NCBI RefSeq assembly: GCF_002979555.1
Contig: NZ_PCOZ01000022.1
Location: 1 to 60,697, forward strand
Reading direction: 5' to 3'
DNA: 60,697 nucleotides
Origin: Pseudomonas sp. MYb60
GTDB lineage: Bacteria; Pseudomonadota; Gammaproteobacteria; Pseudomonadales; Pseudomonadaceae
Below, piece by piece: positions 18,020 through 26,752 of this stretch (positions are counted from its first letter, which is position 1; each line of letters begins with the position of its first letter). The notes below the pieces were generated by a model that was given only the letters and a program-made list of their open reading frames with translations, searched no databases and was not told the origin of the DNA. The translations under genes were made by a program, and so were the position numbers.

Positions 18020-20010
18020 CAGAACGCTCCCCGGTATTTGGCGAGGGTTTCCAGCACCTTGCTCGGCACCAACAGTTTGCGACGGTTGATGATGATGCCA
18101 TCCACCTTGCCGAACGCAGTGGTGAGGATCGACAGCGCATGCTCCACCACCGGTATCGTGCTTTTGTGGGCTTCGACCACCAGTGCGATCAGGTCGGCGC
18201 GGCGCAAGGTGACAAAGGCCTCACGGTTATCCAGCAGCGCCGAGGCATCGAGCAGGACCACTTCGCCTGGCTCCGCCGGGGCCAGGCCGCCGACACGCAC
18301 GTTCACGCCGTTTTCCAACAGCAGATGGCGCAGTTGCTCCACCACGAAGGTCACGCCTTCGCCGTGGCGCGCCGAGGTCAGCCCCAAGGTCAGGCCGTGC
18401 TCGGCGATGCGGTCGGGCTTGAGCAGGTTGTACAGCCGGTAGATGCTCGCGTTGAATGCGTTGGCACTCTGCGCGGTGGTGTTGTCCAGCTCCGGCAGGG
18501 TGGTCCACAGGCGCAGGCCGAACTTGCGTTCCACCAGGCCGCCATCGTGGATGCGCTGGTCCATCAGGTAGCACAGGTAGATCACCAGCAGGCCGACGAC
18601 GATGGAAAACGGAATGGCCAGCAACAGCATCAGCAGGGTTTTCGGGAAGATGCGCCCGTTGTTGAGCGTGGCTTCTTCGATCACCGAAATGTTGCTGATC
18701 TGGCTGTTGTCCAGCTCGCGGTCAATGCGCGATTTTTCCAGGTTGTCGGCATACAGCGCGTAATTGCGCTCGGTCGCATTCAGCTCACGGGCCAGGCGCG
18801 ACAGCTCCGGTTCGATCTCCAGGGCCTGCTTGCGCTGGGCTTCCAGGTTCAGCAGTTGTTTTTGCTGCTGGACCAGTTGGGTGCGCAGCGCCTGGTTGTT
18901 GCTCGATTCATCCAGCAGCACCCGCTGCAAGTGGATTTCCAGGGTGTTCGGCGCGCGGTTTTCCGAAGCCTGCACCGTGTTGCTTTCGCTGGCGACCTGG
19001 GCCTGCATCGCCCGGATCGACGCGTCCAGGGCTTTGACCGGCGGCGCATTGTCGGTGTAGGTGCGCATCATGTCGGCGCGTTCCAGCAGCTTCTGGTTAA
19101 GCAGGCGACGCAAGTCCTGTTGCTGTGGGTTGAGTGCGATCTGGCGCACCGTGGTGACTTCCTTGGGCTGGCCCTTGAGCTGCTCGCGGGTGCTGGCAAT
19201 GGCGCTGTCGGATGAGGCGATCAGCCGTGTGGTGTTGAAGGTCTCGCCGCGCAACACGTTGATGCGCTCGGACAAATCTTCCAGGCGGTCGGTGATACTC
19301 GCCGCGCCGATTTCATTGAGGTGAGTAAGGATCTGCTGCTTGAAGCCGTCGATCTCCTTGGCGCTGGTGTTCACCTGGCCTTCGTAAAAGGCGTACAGGC
19401 TCTTGCGCCCCAGCGCCTGGGTGCGTTCGTTGATGTAGGTCTGCACCCAGTCCTTGACCACCGCCTGGGCGATTTGCGGGTCGCTCCAGGTGAAGCTGAT
19501 GTCCATGACCGTGGACCCGGCGGCGTGGCTTACGTCAAAACTCTTTTCCAGGCCTGCCGCCAGGCGCTCCACTGGCGTGCTTTCTTCGATCACGCCGACG
19601 CTTTCCAGGACCACGCGCAGGCCATCGAAGACTGCACCGACAGCGCTCTTGAGGTAGTGCTTGGTGCGGTTCCAGAAGCCTTCCGGCGGCGGCGCGTTGT
19701 TGATCACGTCCAGGTAGTGCTCGGCCACTGCGCGCACAATCGGGCGACCGGTGAGCAGGCGCTCTTCGTCGACAATCGGGTCGCGCTGGGTGCTGGGCAT
19801 CACCAGGGCCTGGCGGTTGCTGATCTCGATCGGCAGCGTCGAATCGCGGCCCGGTTTGACCAGCAGGCGCGCGGTGGACTCGTATTTGGCCGGCAGCAGG
19901 AACGCGCCCAGCACGATGATCACCAGCGCCGCCAGCGCCGCCAGTTTGAACTCACGCCGGAAGATGAAAAACAGGCGCAGCAGATCACGAAAAGAACGGA
20001 TCTCGATCAT
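18019..20010 (-). CDS. pslE: PslE-like chain-length/co-polymerase protein with degenerate kinase-like tail
   Basis: This is a 663-aa inner-membrane polysaccharide co-polymerase. It has an N-terminal Wzz segment with a first membrane helix (about residues 23-42), a long periplasmic coiled-coil region rich in Gln, Glu and Leu (about 200-430), and a second helix near 470. The C-terminal cytoplasmic domain resembles the Wzc/CpsD tyrosine kinase fold. The place where a Walker A loop should be reads GLTSARHGEGVT, without the P-loop lysine, and no tyrosine-rich tail is present. The domain is therefore probably structural, not a kinase. It lies 14 bases after pslD and matches PAO1 PslE in length. Confidence 0.9.
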   Translation of the reverse strand: MIEIRSFRDLLRLFFIFRREFKLAALAALVIIVLGAFLLPAKYESTARLLVKPGRDSTLPIEISNRQALVMPSTQRDPIVDEERLLTGRPIVRAVAEHYLDVINNAPPPEGFWNRTKHYLKSAVGAVFDGLRVVLESVGVIEESTPVERLAAGLEKSFDVSHAAGSTVMDISFTWSDPQIAQAVVKDWVQTYINERTQALGRKSLYAFYEGQVNTSAKEIDGFKQQILTHLNEIGAASITDRLEDLSERINVLRGETFNTTRLIASSDSAIASTREQLKGQPKEVTTVRQIALNPQQQDLRRLLNQKLLERADMMRTYTDNAPPVKALDASIRAMQAQVASESNTVQASENRAPNTLEIHLQRVLLDESSNNQALRTQLVQQQKQLLNLEAQRKQALEIEPELSRLARELNATERNYALYADNLEKSRIDRELDNSQISNISVIEEATLNNGRIFPKTLLMLLLAIPFSIVVGLLVIYLCYLMDQRIHDGGLVERKFGLRLWTTLPELDNTTAQSANAFNASIYRLYNLLKPDRIAEHGLTLGLTSARHGEGVTFVVEQLRHLLLENGVNVRVGGLAPAEPGEVVLLDASALLDNREAFVTLRRADLIALVVEAHKSTIPVVEHALSILTTAFGKVDGIIINRRKLLVPSKVLETLAKYRGAF

Positions 20011-20024
20011 GGGATGTCGCTCCT

Positions 20025-20825
20025 TCAGTTGGTTCCGCCGCTGGTTCGGGTGTAGTTGTAGCCCACCCCGATGGACTTGGTGAACGGGATCAATTGGTTC
20101 ATGTAGGTATCCACTCCCTGGATGCGCTCGCCCACGTTGGACTTGGGTACGAACACCACATCACCCCGTTGCAGGGGCACCGGTTTGCGCCCGCTGGCGC
20201 CGGTCTTGAGGAACTGGCTGAAGTCCAGGAAGTACGCGTGGTAGGCGCCCTGGGCATCTTCGCGCAGCAGCGCGACCGTGCTCGCATTGCCGACCTGGCT
20301 GACGCCGCCGGCACCGATGATGGCCTGCTCCAGGGTGTTGGCCGTGGCGATCTGCACCGCCGTGGGGTTGTTCACCGCGCCGCCGACAATCACCGAATTG
20401 CCCGGTGCCTGGTTGATATTCACGGTCACGCGCGGCTCGCGGTACACCGGGGCGAGGCTCTTGCTCAGGTCCGCCGCGACCTCGGCCGGGGTCCGCCGTG
20501 CTACCTGGATCGGGCCCAGGAACGGGTAGTTGATCTTGCCGTCGTTCTGCACCGTGTACAGCGTCAGCTCATAGATGGTGCTGACGTTGAACGCCGACAG
20601 CGTCGGCATTTCGCCGGCATCGCGCACGATCCGCAACTGATCGCCGATGCGGATGCGTTCCACCGCCGGCGGCAGCAGCGCCAACTGGTCGAGGGCGCGC
20701 TTGCCGTCTTCAATCGCCTGGTCGTCCGGCGTTTCGATGCGCGCCGGCGTATTGCAGGCGGCCAGGGCCAGCAGGGCGATGACCAATACGCTGCGTCTTA
20801 ACACGGGGGACTTGCTGTCGATCAT
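20025..20825 (-). CDS. pslD: PslD-like outer-membrane polysaccharide export lipoprotein
   Basis: This Wza-family export protein forms the outer-membrane exit for Psl. From the ATG at 20825 it is 266 aa. The signal peptide ends in a lipobox (ALLALAAC), so the mature protein starts with a lipidated cysteine. It is followed by the Poly_export domain (RIGDQLRIV, KINYPFLGPIQV) and a soluble ligand-binding beta-grasp domain. The C-terminus lacks the long amphipathic helix of E. coli Wza. A GGAGGT site overlapping the pslC stop supports this start; an upstream in-frame start lies inside pslC and is rejected. Confidence 0.92.
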   Translation of the reverse strand: MIDSKSPVLRRSVLVIALLALAACNTPARIETPDDQAIEDGKRALDQLALLPPAVERIRIGDQLRIVRDAGEMPTLSAFNVSTIYELTLYTVQNDGKINYPFLGPIQVARRTPAEVAADLSKSLAPVYREPRVTVNINQAPGNSVIVGGAVNNPTAVQIATANTLEQAIIGAGGVSQVGNASTVALLREDAQGAYHAYFLDFSQFLKTGASGRKPVPLQRGDVVFVPKSNVGERIQGVDTYMNQLIPFTKSIGVGYNYTRTSGGTN

Positions 20826-20830
20826 GCTGC

Positions 20831-21742
20831 TTACCTCCAATAACCGGGAAACATGCTGATGCGCCGCTTGAGCGTCAGCGGCAGGTGGCGCTCCAGATGG
20901 CCCAGGCGGTAGCCGAGCAATTTGAATGCGCTGCGCACCAGCACTTCGGGAACGCGGTGCAGGGCGCCAGCGGTGCGCAGGGCCGCCAGTTCCGCCAGCA
21001 CGTAGCGCTTGCCTTCGCCACCGGCATCGCCGAAGGCCTCGCGGATCCACGGCTCGCGACCGTAGAACACGCCAATGTCGAAGTAGCGGTGAAACTCATC
21101 CATCAGGCTGTAATCGTGGGAGTGGTGCACCCGTGCCGTCGCGGCGTAGCGCACCTTGTAGCCGTCGAGCAGCAGGCGGGCGGCGACGTAGGCGTCTTCG
21201 CTGCCGATCACATCGATGGGAAAACCGCCCACTGCCGCCAGGGCGCTGCGCCGGTAGACCGAGAACGAGTCCGAGCTGAAGCAGGTCTTGATTCCCAGTT
21301 CCGGTGCATCGGCCAGGCTCTTGCTACGACTGTGGGCCGGGTAGTTGAAATGCCGCGACTGCGCGCCCAGCACGCCGGCGTCGGGGTGGGGCAACTGGCG
21401 CCCGTAGGCCACGCCGTTGAGCGGGTCCTGCTGCAATTCGTCGATCAGGTTGGCGAAGGTCTCGGTGTCGGCGGGGATGGCGTCCTGGGTCATCACGATC
21501 AAGGCGTCGCCACCCACCTGTTCGCTGGCCCAGCGCCGCGTACCACCGTGGTTGAAGTCACGGGCGTCGATCACCTCGACCCGCGCGCCGTAGGCACGAA
21601 AACGCGCCACCGTGTCATCGCTGGACGCGCTGTCCACCACCAGCATCTCGTCCGGTTGCAGGGTTTGCCGGGCCAGCGCCGGCAGCAGCCGATCCAGATG
21701 GCTGGCGGCGTTGCGGGTCGGGATGATCAGCGAGGTGCGCAT
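20831..21742 (-). CDS. pslC: PslC-like glycosyltransferase (GT2 family)
   Basis: This is a 303-aa GT-A glycosyltransferase of family GT2. Near the N-terminus are the nucleotide-sugar motifs SLIIPTRNAASHLDRLL and DEMLVVDSASSDDTV. A DxD-like acidic site lies around MTQDAIP, and the acceptor region holds the ED pair (VIGSEDAYV). It resembles rhamnosyltransferases in layout, which fits the rhamnose in Psl, though the sugar is an inference. The ATG lies one base after the pslB stop. The length equals what I recall for PAO1 PslC. Confidence 0.9.
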   Translation of the reverse strand: MRTSLIIPTRNAASHLDRLLPALARQTLQPDEMLVVDSASSDDTVARFRAYGARVEVIDARDFNHGGTRRWASEQVGGDALIVMTQDAIPADTETFANLIDELQQDPLNGVAYGRQLPHPDAGVLGAQSRHFNYPAHSRSKSLADAPELGIKTCFSSDSFSVYRRSALAAVGGFPIDVIGSEDAYVAARLLLDGYKVRYAATARVHHSHDYSLMDEFHRYFDIGVFYGREPWIREAFGDAGGEGKRYVLAELAALRTAGALHRVPEVLVRSAFKLLGYRLGHLERHLPLTLKRRISMFPGYWR

Positions 21743-21743
21743 G

Positions 21744-23204
21744 TCATTTTTTCACTTCGGCCGGGGCGCGGCCGTAGATGTCATCGAAGCGCACGATGTC
21801 GTCTTCGCCCAGGTACTCGCCGCTCTGCACCTCGATCATCACCAGGTCGATGATGCCGGGGTTGGTCAGCCGGTGTTTGTGCCCGGCAGGGATGTAGGTG
21901 GATTCGTTGGCGTTGATCAGGAATTCACGCTCGCCGTTGGTGATCTGCGCCGCGCCGCTGACCACCACCCAGTGTTCGCTGCGGTGGTGGTGCATCTGCA
22001 ACGACAGCGATGCCAGTGGCTTGACCACGATGCGCTTGATCTTGAAGCGGCTGCTTTCCTCCAGCACGGTGTAGGTGCCCCACGGCCGGGTAACGGTGCG
22101 GTGCAGGCTGTACGCCGGGTGATTGAGGCGCTTGAGTTCGGCAACGATGTAGCGCACATCCTGGCTGCGATGGGCGTCGGCGATCAGCAGGGCATCGGGG
22201 GTGTCGACGATGATCAGGTCGCGCACGCCGACTGCGCCGAGCACGCGTTTGGGCGAGTCGATGTAGCAGTTGTGCACGTCATGCAGTATCGCTTCGCCGT
22301 TGACCTGGTTGCCATGGGCATCGCTGGGCGTGAGCTGGCGCAGCGCCTCCCACGAGCCAATGTCGCTCCAGCCGATGTCGCAGGGCACTACCGCCACTTG
22401 CCGGGACTTTTCCATCAGCGCCACATCGATGGAAATGTCCGGTGCGCTGCCAAAGGCGTCCGCGTCCAGTTCACGCTGGCGCGAGGTGGGGTTTTGCAGG
22501 CTCTGGCTGTGCTCCAGCGCAGCTCTGGCGGCGCTGAGCACGTCCGGCGCGTAGGCCGCCAGTTCGTCCACCAGTGTGCTGGCCTTGAAGCAGAACATGC
22601 CGGCGTTCCACAGGTGCTGGCCACCGGCGAGGTAGGCCTGGGCGGTGGCCAGGTCGGGTTTTTCGACGAAGCGCTTGACCCGGTGGCCGGTGCCCAGCGC
22701 TTCGCCTTGTTCGATGTAGCCGAAGCCGGTTTCCGGGTGGTCGGGCTGGATGCCGAAGGTCACCAGGTAGCCGGCCTCCGCCAGCTCGCGGGCCTGGGTC
22801 ACAGCGTCGGCGAATGCGACTTCGTTGAGGATCAAATGGTCGGCCGGCATCACCAGCAACTGGGCCTCGCCGCCGAAGTGCTCCTGCACATGCAGCGCCG
22901 CCATGGCGATGGCCGCTGCGGTGTTGCGGCCGAAGGGCTCCAGCAGCAGGTCCAGGGGCAGTCGGCCCTTGTTGACCCCACGGTAGTCATCCAGGGTGCG
23001 GAACAGCAGGTCGCGGTTGGTCACCGTCAGCACGCTTTCCACGCCCGGCAATTTGGCCGCGCGCTGGAAGGTCTTTTGCAGCAGGCTCTGGCCGTCACGC
23101 ATGCGCATGAAAGGCTTGGGCATGTTCTGTCGCGACACCGGCCACAGCCGTGTGCCCGAGCCACCGGAAATGATGCAGGGAATCAATCCGTTGAGGGTAT
23201 TCAT
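21744..23204 (-). CDS. pslB: Bifunctional mannose-6-phosphate isomerase / mannose-1-phosphate guanylyltransferase
   Basis: This enzyme supplies GDP-mannose for Psl. The N-terminal guanylyltransferase domain carries the signature ISGGSGTRLWPVSRQNMPKP (about residues 12-31). The C-terminal cupin domain has the metal-binding isomerase motif QMHHHRSEHWVVVSG and the later HKHRLTNPG. The 486 aa agree with type II PMI-GMP enzymes such as AlgA, WbpW and PslB. Its ATG overlaps the pslA stop by one base (TGATG) and has an AAGGAGGT site. Paralogues in alginate or O-antigen clusters elsewhere are likely; the position here makes PslB the right name. Confidence 0.94.
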   Translation of the reverse strand: MNTLNGLIPCIISGGSGTRLWPVSRQNMPKPFMRMRDGQSLLQKTFQRAAKLPGVESVLTVTNRDLLFRTLDDYRGVNKGRLPLDLLLEPFGRNTAAAIAMAALHVQEHFGGEAQLLVMPADHLILNEVAFADAVTQARELAEAGYLVTFGIQPDHPETGFGYIEQGEALGTGHRVKRFVEKPDLATAQAYLAGGQHLWNAGMFCFKASTLVDELAAYAPDVLSAARAALEHSQSLQNPTSRQRELDADAFGSAPDISIDVALMEKSRQVAVVPCDIGWSDIGSWEALRQLTPSDAHGNQVNGEAILHDVHNCYIDSPKRVLGAVGVRDLIIVDTPDALLIADAHRSQDVRYIVAELKRLNHPAYSLHRTVTRPWGTYTVLEESSRFKIKRIVVKPLASLSLQMHHHRSEHWVVVSGAAQITNGEREFLINANESTYIPAGHKHRLTNPGIIDLVMIEVQSGEYLGEDDIVRFDDIYGRAPAEVKK

Positions 23205-24643
23205 CAATAGACCTCCTTGGTGGACAGGACGGCCGGGACCGTCATGAAGACGATGTACAAGTCAAACCACACCGACCACTTGGAGATGTACTCCAGGTCG
23301 TACTCGACACGTTTCTGGATCTTGAACAGGGTGTCGGTTTCACCCCGGTAACCGTTGATTTGCGCCCAGCCGGTAATGCCCGGCTTCACGCGGTGGCGCG
23401 AACTGTATTCGCTCACCGCCACCTCAAAGGGAACGCCGGCCGCCTTGGTCGCAGTGGCATGCGGGCGCGGGCCGACCATGGACATGTTGCCCAGCAGCAC
23501 GTTGAACAGCTGCGGTAGCTCGTCGATGCTGGTCTTGCGGATGATCCGCCCGACACGGGTGATGCGCGGGTCTTGGCGGGTGGTCTGGCGTTCGGCAGTG
23601 AAGTCGCTCTGGTCGGTGAACATCGAGCGGAACTTGAACACGCGGATCTCGTTGTCGTTGTAGCCGTAACGGTTCTGGCGGAACAGCACCGGGCCCTTGG
23701 AGTCGAGCTTGATCGCAATGGCCGTCGCCACCATCAATGGCGACAACGCCACCAGCGCAAGGCTGGCCAGCACCAGGTCTTCCAGGCGCTTGATCACCGG
23801 CGACCAACCCCGCAGCGGCAACTGCGAGGTGTTGAACATCAGGATGCCCCCCACGTCGGTGATCTTGCTGTGGCCGTAGCGCAGGGCTGCCATGTCCGGC
23901 ACCAGCATCACGTTCACCGACATCTGGCGCAGGCGGTTGACCAGCCCGTGGATACGCTGCTCGGCGGCCCACGGCAGGCAGATCATCACCTGATTGACCT
24001 GCTGGGCGCGGATCAGCTTTTCCAGGTCGCGGGTGTTGCCCAGCAGAGGCAACTTGCTCAGCTCCTTGGGGATGCGCTCGGTACGGTCATCGATGAAACC
24101 GATCAGGCCGGAGCGTATGTCGCCGTTGCGTTGCAGGTGGTCGGCGACGTGCACGGCGGTGTCGGTAAAGCCCAGGATCACTGTGCGTTGCAGGTATTTA
24201 CCCCTGCGCATCAGGTTGCGATACAGGCGCAGCATCATCAGGCGCTCCAGGCACAACAGGCCCAGGCTGCTGAAGTACCAGGTGACCAGGTCGTTGGGGC
24301 TCAATTGGGGAAACATCTGCAGGATCTGGTACATGAACAGCAGGATGCAGAACGCGGCGGTCCATGCCTTGATCTTGGCCTTGAGGCGCAGGCCGTTGCT
24401 GAACAATTCTTCGGAATAAATGCCCAGGGCCTGGAACAGGATGATTGTCAAAACTGCGAAAAACAGCAGCAGCCCGATAAAGTGCGGACGCTGCGCGGGG
24501 TCGACCGGGTCCAGGATGAATACCAGGACCAGGGCGGGAAAAATGGCAGTGAGGCCATGGATAAACTTGACGAAAACAACAAAAAATTCAACAAATCCGG
24601 CGCGTGTCAGAAACAGGCTGTCGACGGACGACTTCTCTCGCAT
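23204..24643 (-). CDS. pslA: PslA-like undecaprenyl-phosphate sugar phosphotransferase
   Basis: This initiating phosphoglycosyltransferase of the WcaJ/PslA type transfers a sugar-1-phosphate to undecaprenyl phosphate in the inner membrane. It has 479 aa: four N-terminal helices, a CoA-binding-like middle domain, a further hydrophobic hairpin, and the C-terminal catalytic domain with FKFRSM, IRKTSIDELPQLFNVLLGNM, MVGPRPHA and KPGITGWAQINGYRGET. The ATG at 24643 has a GAGGGATG site; an in-frame start 24 bases upstream lacks one. It is the first gene of the operon and follows a 566-bp non-coding region. Confidence 0.94.
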   Translation of the reverse strand: MREKSSVDSLFLTRAGFVEFFVVFVKFIHGLTAIFPALVLVFILDPVDPAQRPHFIGLLLFFAVLTIILFQALGIYSEELFSNGLRLKAKIKAWTAAFCILLFMYQILQMFPQLSPNDLVTWYFSSLGLLCLERLMMLRLYRNLMRRGKYLQRTVILGFTDTAVHVADHLQRNGDIRSGLIGFIDDRTERIPKELSKLPLLGNTRDLEKLIRAQQVNQVMICLPWAAEQRIHGLVNRLRQMSVNVMLVPDMAALRYGHSKITDVGGILMFNTSQLPLRGWSPVIKRLEDLVLASLALVALSPLMVATAIAIKLDSKGPVLFRQNRYGYNDNEIRVFKFRSMFTDQSDFTAERQTTRQDPRITRVGRIIRKTSIDELPQLFNVLLGNMSMVGPRPHATATKAAGVPFEVAVSEYSSRHRVKPGITGWAQINGYRGETDTLFKIQKRVEYDLEYISKWSVWFDLYIVFMTVPAVLSTKEVY

Positions 24644-24646
24644 AAA

Positions 24647-24656
24647 ACATCCCTCA
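24647..24656 (-). promoter_or_regulatory. RsmA/RsmE-like site over the pslA ribosome binding site
   Basis: On the coding strand this reads TGAGGGATGT. Against the RsmA/E consensus (A/U)CANGGANG(U/A) it differs only at the first C. It covers the Shine-Dalgarno of pslA. RsmA is known to block psl translation in P. aeruginosa, so the same control is plausible here. I see no strong hairpin presenting the GGA. Confidence 0.4.
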
Positions 24657-24844
24657 TTGCACGCCATACTCCACAGTTGATTGCTCGTTCAATAAGGCGG
24701 CGATGCCGCGTTAGTGGCAATTTACAACTAGTGGTGCTGGTTAAAACGCAACTATCAATCCAAATGCATAACGCCAGTGTTGCTATCCATTTGAAGGGAA
24801 TTTGCGGGGTAGTGAGTAAAGGAGTGTTTCCCTGGTAATGCTCA

Positions 24845-24858
24845 GTCAATGAATTGAC
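24845..24858 (-). promoter_or_regulatory. FleQ-like box 1 upstream of pslA
   Basis: The sequence GTCAATTCATTGAC (coding strand) is a perfect GTCAAT/ATTGAC dyad and agrees with the FleQ consensus GTCANTAAATTGAC at 12 of 14 positions. It lies about 200 bp upstream of the pslA start. FleQ with c-di-GMP controls psl and pel in P. aeruginosa. Confidence 0.55.
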
Positions 24859-24905
24859 GGTGGTGCGGAGGTGTCAAGCTTGGCGATTTATCAAAGGTTG
24901 TGTGC

Positions 24906-24919
24906 GACATTTTGTTGAC
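24906..24919 (-). promoter_or_regulatory. FleQ-like box 2 upstream of pslA
   Basis: A second, weaker match (GTCAACAAAATGTC on the coding strand, 11 of 14 to the FleQ consensus) lies 61 bp further upstream, close to six helical turns from box 1. A pair of boxes is the arrangement described for FleQ-controlled exopolysaccharide promoters. Confidence 0.4.
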
Positions 24920-25492
24920 GTTCCTTGTCTGGACACTCGGTGCTGGGCTGTGCGTTTGAGTGTAGGAACAAATATTGGATTTTGCCTGCTTAAACGTAAA
25001 ACCTTTTTCGCGACAGGCCGGTGAAGTGTGGGTGGCAGGTGCACTTAGTGCCGTGCTGCTTGGGGTTTAGTCCAGTTGGAAGTTAACTTTCGAACTAACT
25101 GTAAAATTTCGCGGTTCACCGTAAAAGTTGTCTCAGGGAGCGGTGTTGATGGTGTTGCAGGGGGGGGTATCAGACAGGTTGTTGTGGGCGGGGCTGGCGG
25201 GTTGTCGGTGTACATATCCGTTATTTGGGTAACGGCGGCTTAGGGTTCCGCTCTTACAGCGGGTCACTTTTTAAAAGCGCAAAAAGTAACCAAACATCGC
25301 CCCAACACTCGGCACCTCGCTTGGGCTCGGTGTGCCCTCACTCCGGCTTGAATCCGTGGGCGTCCTGCCGGGTTGCCCACGGATTCACAAGCCTGCGTTC
25401 GGCCAGCGTGTTTGACGGGGCGCCCCAGATCAGGAGCAAAAGCGCGGCGGCCTTAGAGCCGACCGGTATTGTGTGATTGAACTCGGTCAAAG

Positions 25493-25579
25493 GTGGGAGG
25501 GGGCTTGCCCCCGATGGCAGAGTGTCAGTCACTGCATTTGTAGCGAACCCACCGCTATCGGGGGCAAGCCCCCTCCCAC
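25493..25579. repeat. REPIN (two REP sequences in inverted orientation)
   Basis: Two 23-bp REP sequences, GTGGGAGGGGGCTTGCCCCC plus GAT and its inverse, face each other across 41 bp. The whole can fold as one large hairpin. This is a standard P. fluorescens REP family. Such doublets are moved by RAYT transposases encoded elsewhere in the genome; none is in this window. It lies inside the larger inverted-repeat element. Confidence 0.85.
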
Positions 25580-25616
25580 ATTTGGCTCCCATACATCAGG
25601 TAGATGGTGGTCTGAT

Positions 25617-25670
<54 letters not shown>

Positions 25671-25981
25671 TTGTTTTTGATTTTGATCTTAGGCGCCCCG
25701 TCAAACACGCTGGCCGGAATTCGGCATGGAGTTGGGGGGTAACCCGGCAGGACGCCGGGTTAGCCGCCTCGCGCCATGGATGGCGCGTGGCGGCGGCCCC
25801 CCAACTCCATGGCGAATTACGGGCACACCGAGCGTGAGCGAGGTGCCGAGTGTTGGGGCAAGAGCCCTTTTGGTTACTTTTGGCTGGGCCGGCATTCCGG
25901 GCTCTTTTCCAAAAGTGACCCGCTGTAAGAGCGGAACCAATACCCGCCATCACCCAAATAACGGATATGTACTCACCCAAC

Positions 25982-26662
25982 TCACCCCAACCGCGCCGCC
26001 GCCCGCGCCGTAATCTCCCCGCGCATCCTGCGCGACTCCACCGTCCGTTTACGCGCCTCCTCCAACACCGCGTGCGGCGCAGTCTCCGGACTGCCCGAAT
26101 CAAACGGTGGCGCCGGCGCGTATTCAATCTGCAACTGCACCAACTGCGCCGTCGCCTCGCCATACAACTCCGCTGCCAGCGTCAGGGCAAAGTCGATCCC
26201 GGCGGTAATCCCGCCGCCCGTCAACAGGTTGCCGTCACGCACCACACGATCCTTCACCGGCGTGGCGCCCAGGGGCGCAAGCATGTCGTGATACGCCCAG
26301 TGCGTCGTGGCCTTGCGCCCACGCAGCAACCCCGCCGCACCCAGTACCAGCGAGCCGGTGCACACCGAGGTCACGTAACGTGCGGTCTGCGCCTGGTCCT
26401 TGAGAAAATCCAGGGTCTGCTCATCTTCCATCAGCGGGCCGACGCCGGAACCGCCAGGCACACAGATCACATCCAGCGGTGGGCAATCGGCGTAGGTGAT
26501 GGTAGGGGTGAACACCAGCCCGGTGCTGGAAGTAATCGGCGCGAGGTCCTTCCACACCAGGTGCAACTTCACGTCCGGCAATGAACCCAGTACGTCATAA
26601 GGGCCGGTCAGGTCCAGTTGCTGGATGCCGGGAAACAACACAAAGCCGATCTGCAAGGTCAT
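25982..26662 (-). CDS. inhA: Isonitrile hydratase (DJ-1/PfpI family)
   Basis: This is a 226-aa DJ-1/PfpI-superfamily enzyme closely resembling Pseudomonas putida InhA, which hydrates isonitriles to N-substituted formamides. The nucleophile Cys101 lies in SVCTGSLVLG, followed by Thr102. The N-terminal catalytic-site motif QQLDLTGPYDVL (Asp17) and the GGGITAGIDFAL segment are also present. It is cytosolic and probably a dimer. The gene diverges from a GlxA-type regulator with about 90 bp between the starts, and its stop lies 9 bp from the inverted-repeat element. Confidence 0.85.
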   Translation of the reverse strand: MTLQIGFVLFPGIQQLDLTGPYDVLGSLPDVKLHLVWKDLAPITSSTGLVFTPTITYADCPPLDVICVPGGSGVGPLMEDEQTLDFLKDQAQTARYVTSVCTGSLVLGAAGLLRGRKATTHWAYHDMLAPLGATPVKDRVVRDGNLLTGGGITAGIDFALTLAAELYGEATAQLVQLQIEYAPAPPFDSGSPETAPHAVLEEARKRTVESRRMRGEITARAAARLG

Positions 26663-26752
26663 GGATAGCGCTCCGATAAAGGGGTGGACGGCTTCACTTT
26701 AGAGGCCTAGGCTTTGGCGAATACGCCATTGAGCCCACGAATCACGCCAATC

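Larger units (their letters stand above)
24657..25209. other. Non-coding leader/promoter region of the psl operon
   Basis: These roughly 550 bp are less GC-rich than the flanking genes and hold no convincing open reading frame with a ribosome binding site. Apart from the two FleQ-like boxes I could not single out a convincing -35/-10 pair. The length leaves room for a long 5' untranslated leader like that of psl in P. aeruginosa. Confidence 0.5.

Noticed and set aside
24607..24849. 80-codon frame upstream of and overlapping the pslA start
   Set aside because: No ribosome binding site, it overlaps pslA, and its composition fits non-coding leader DNA.
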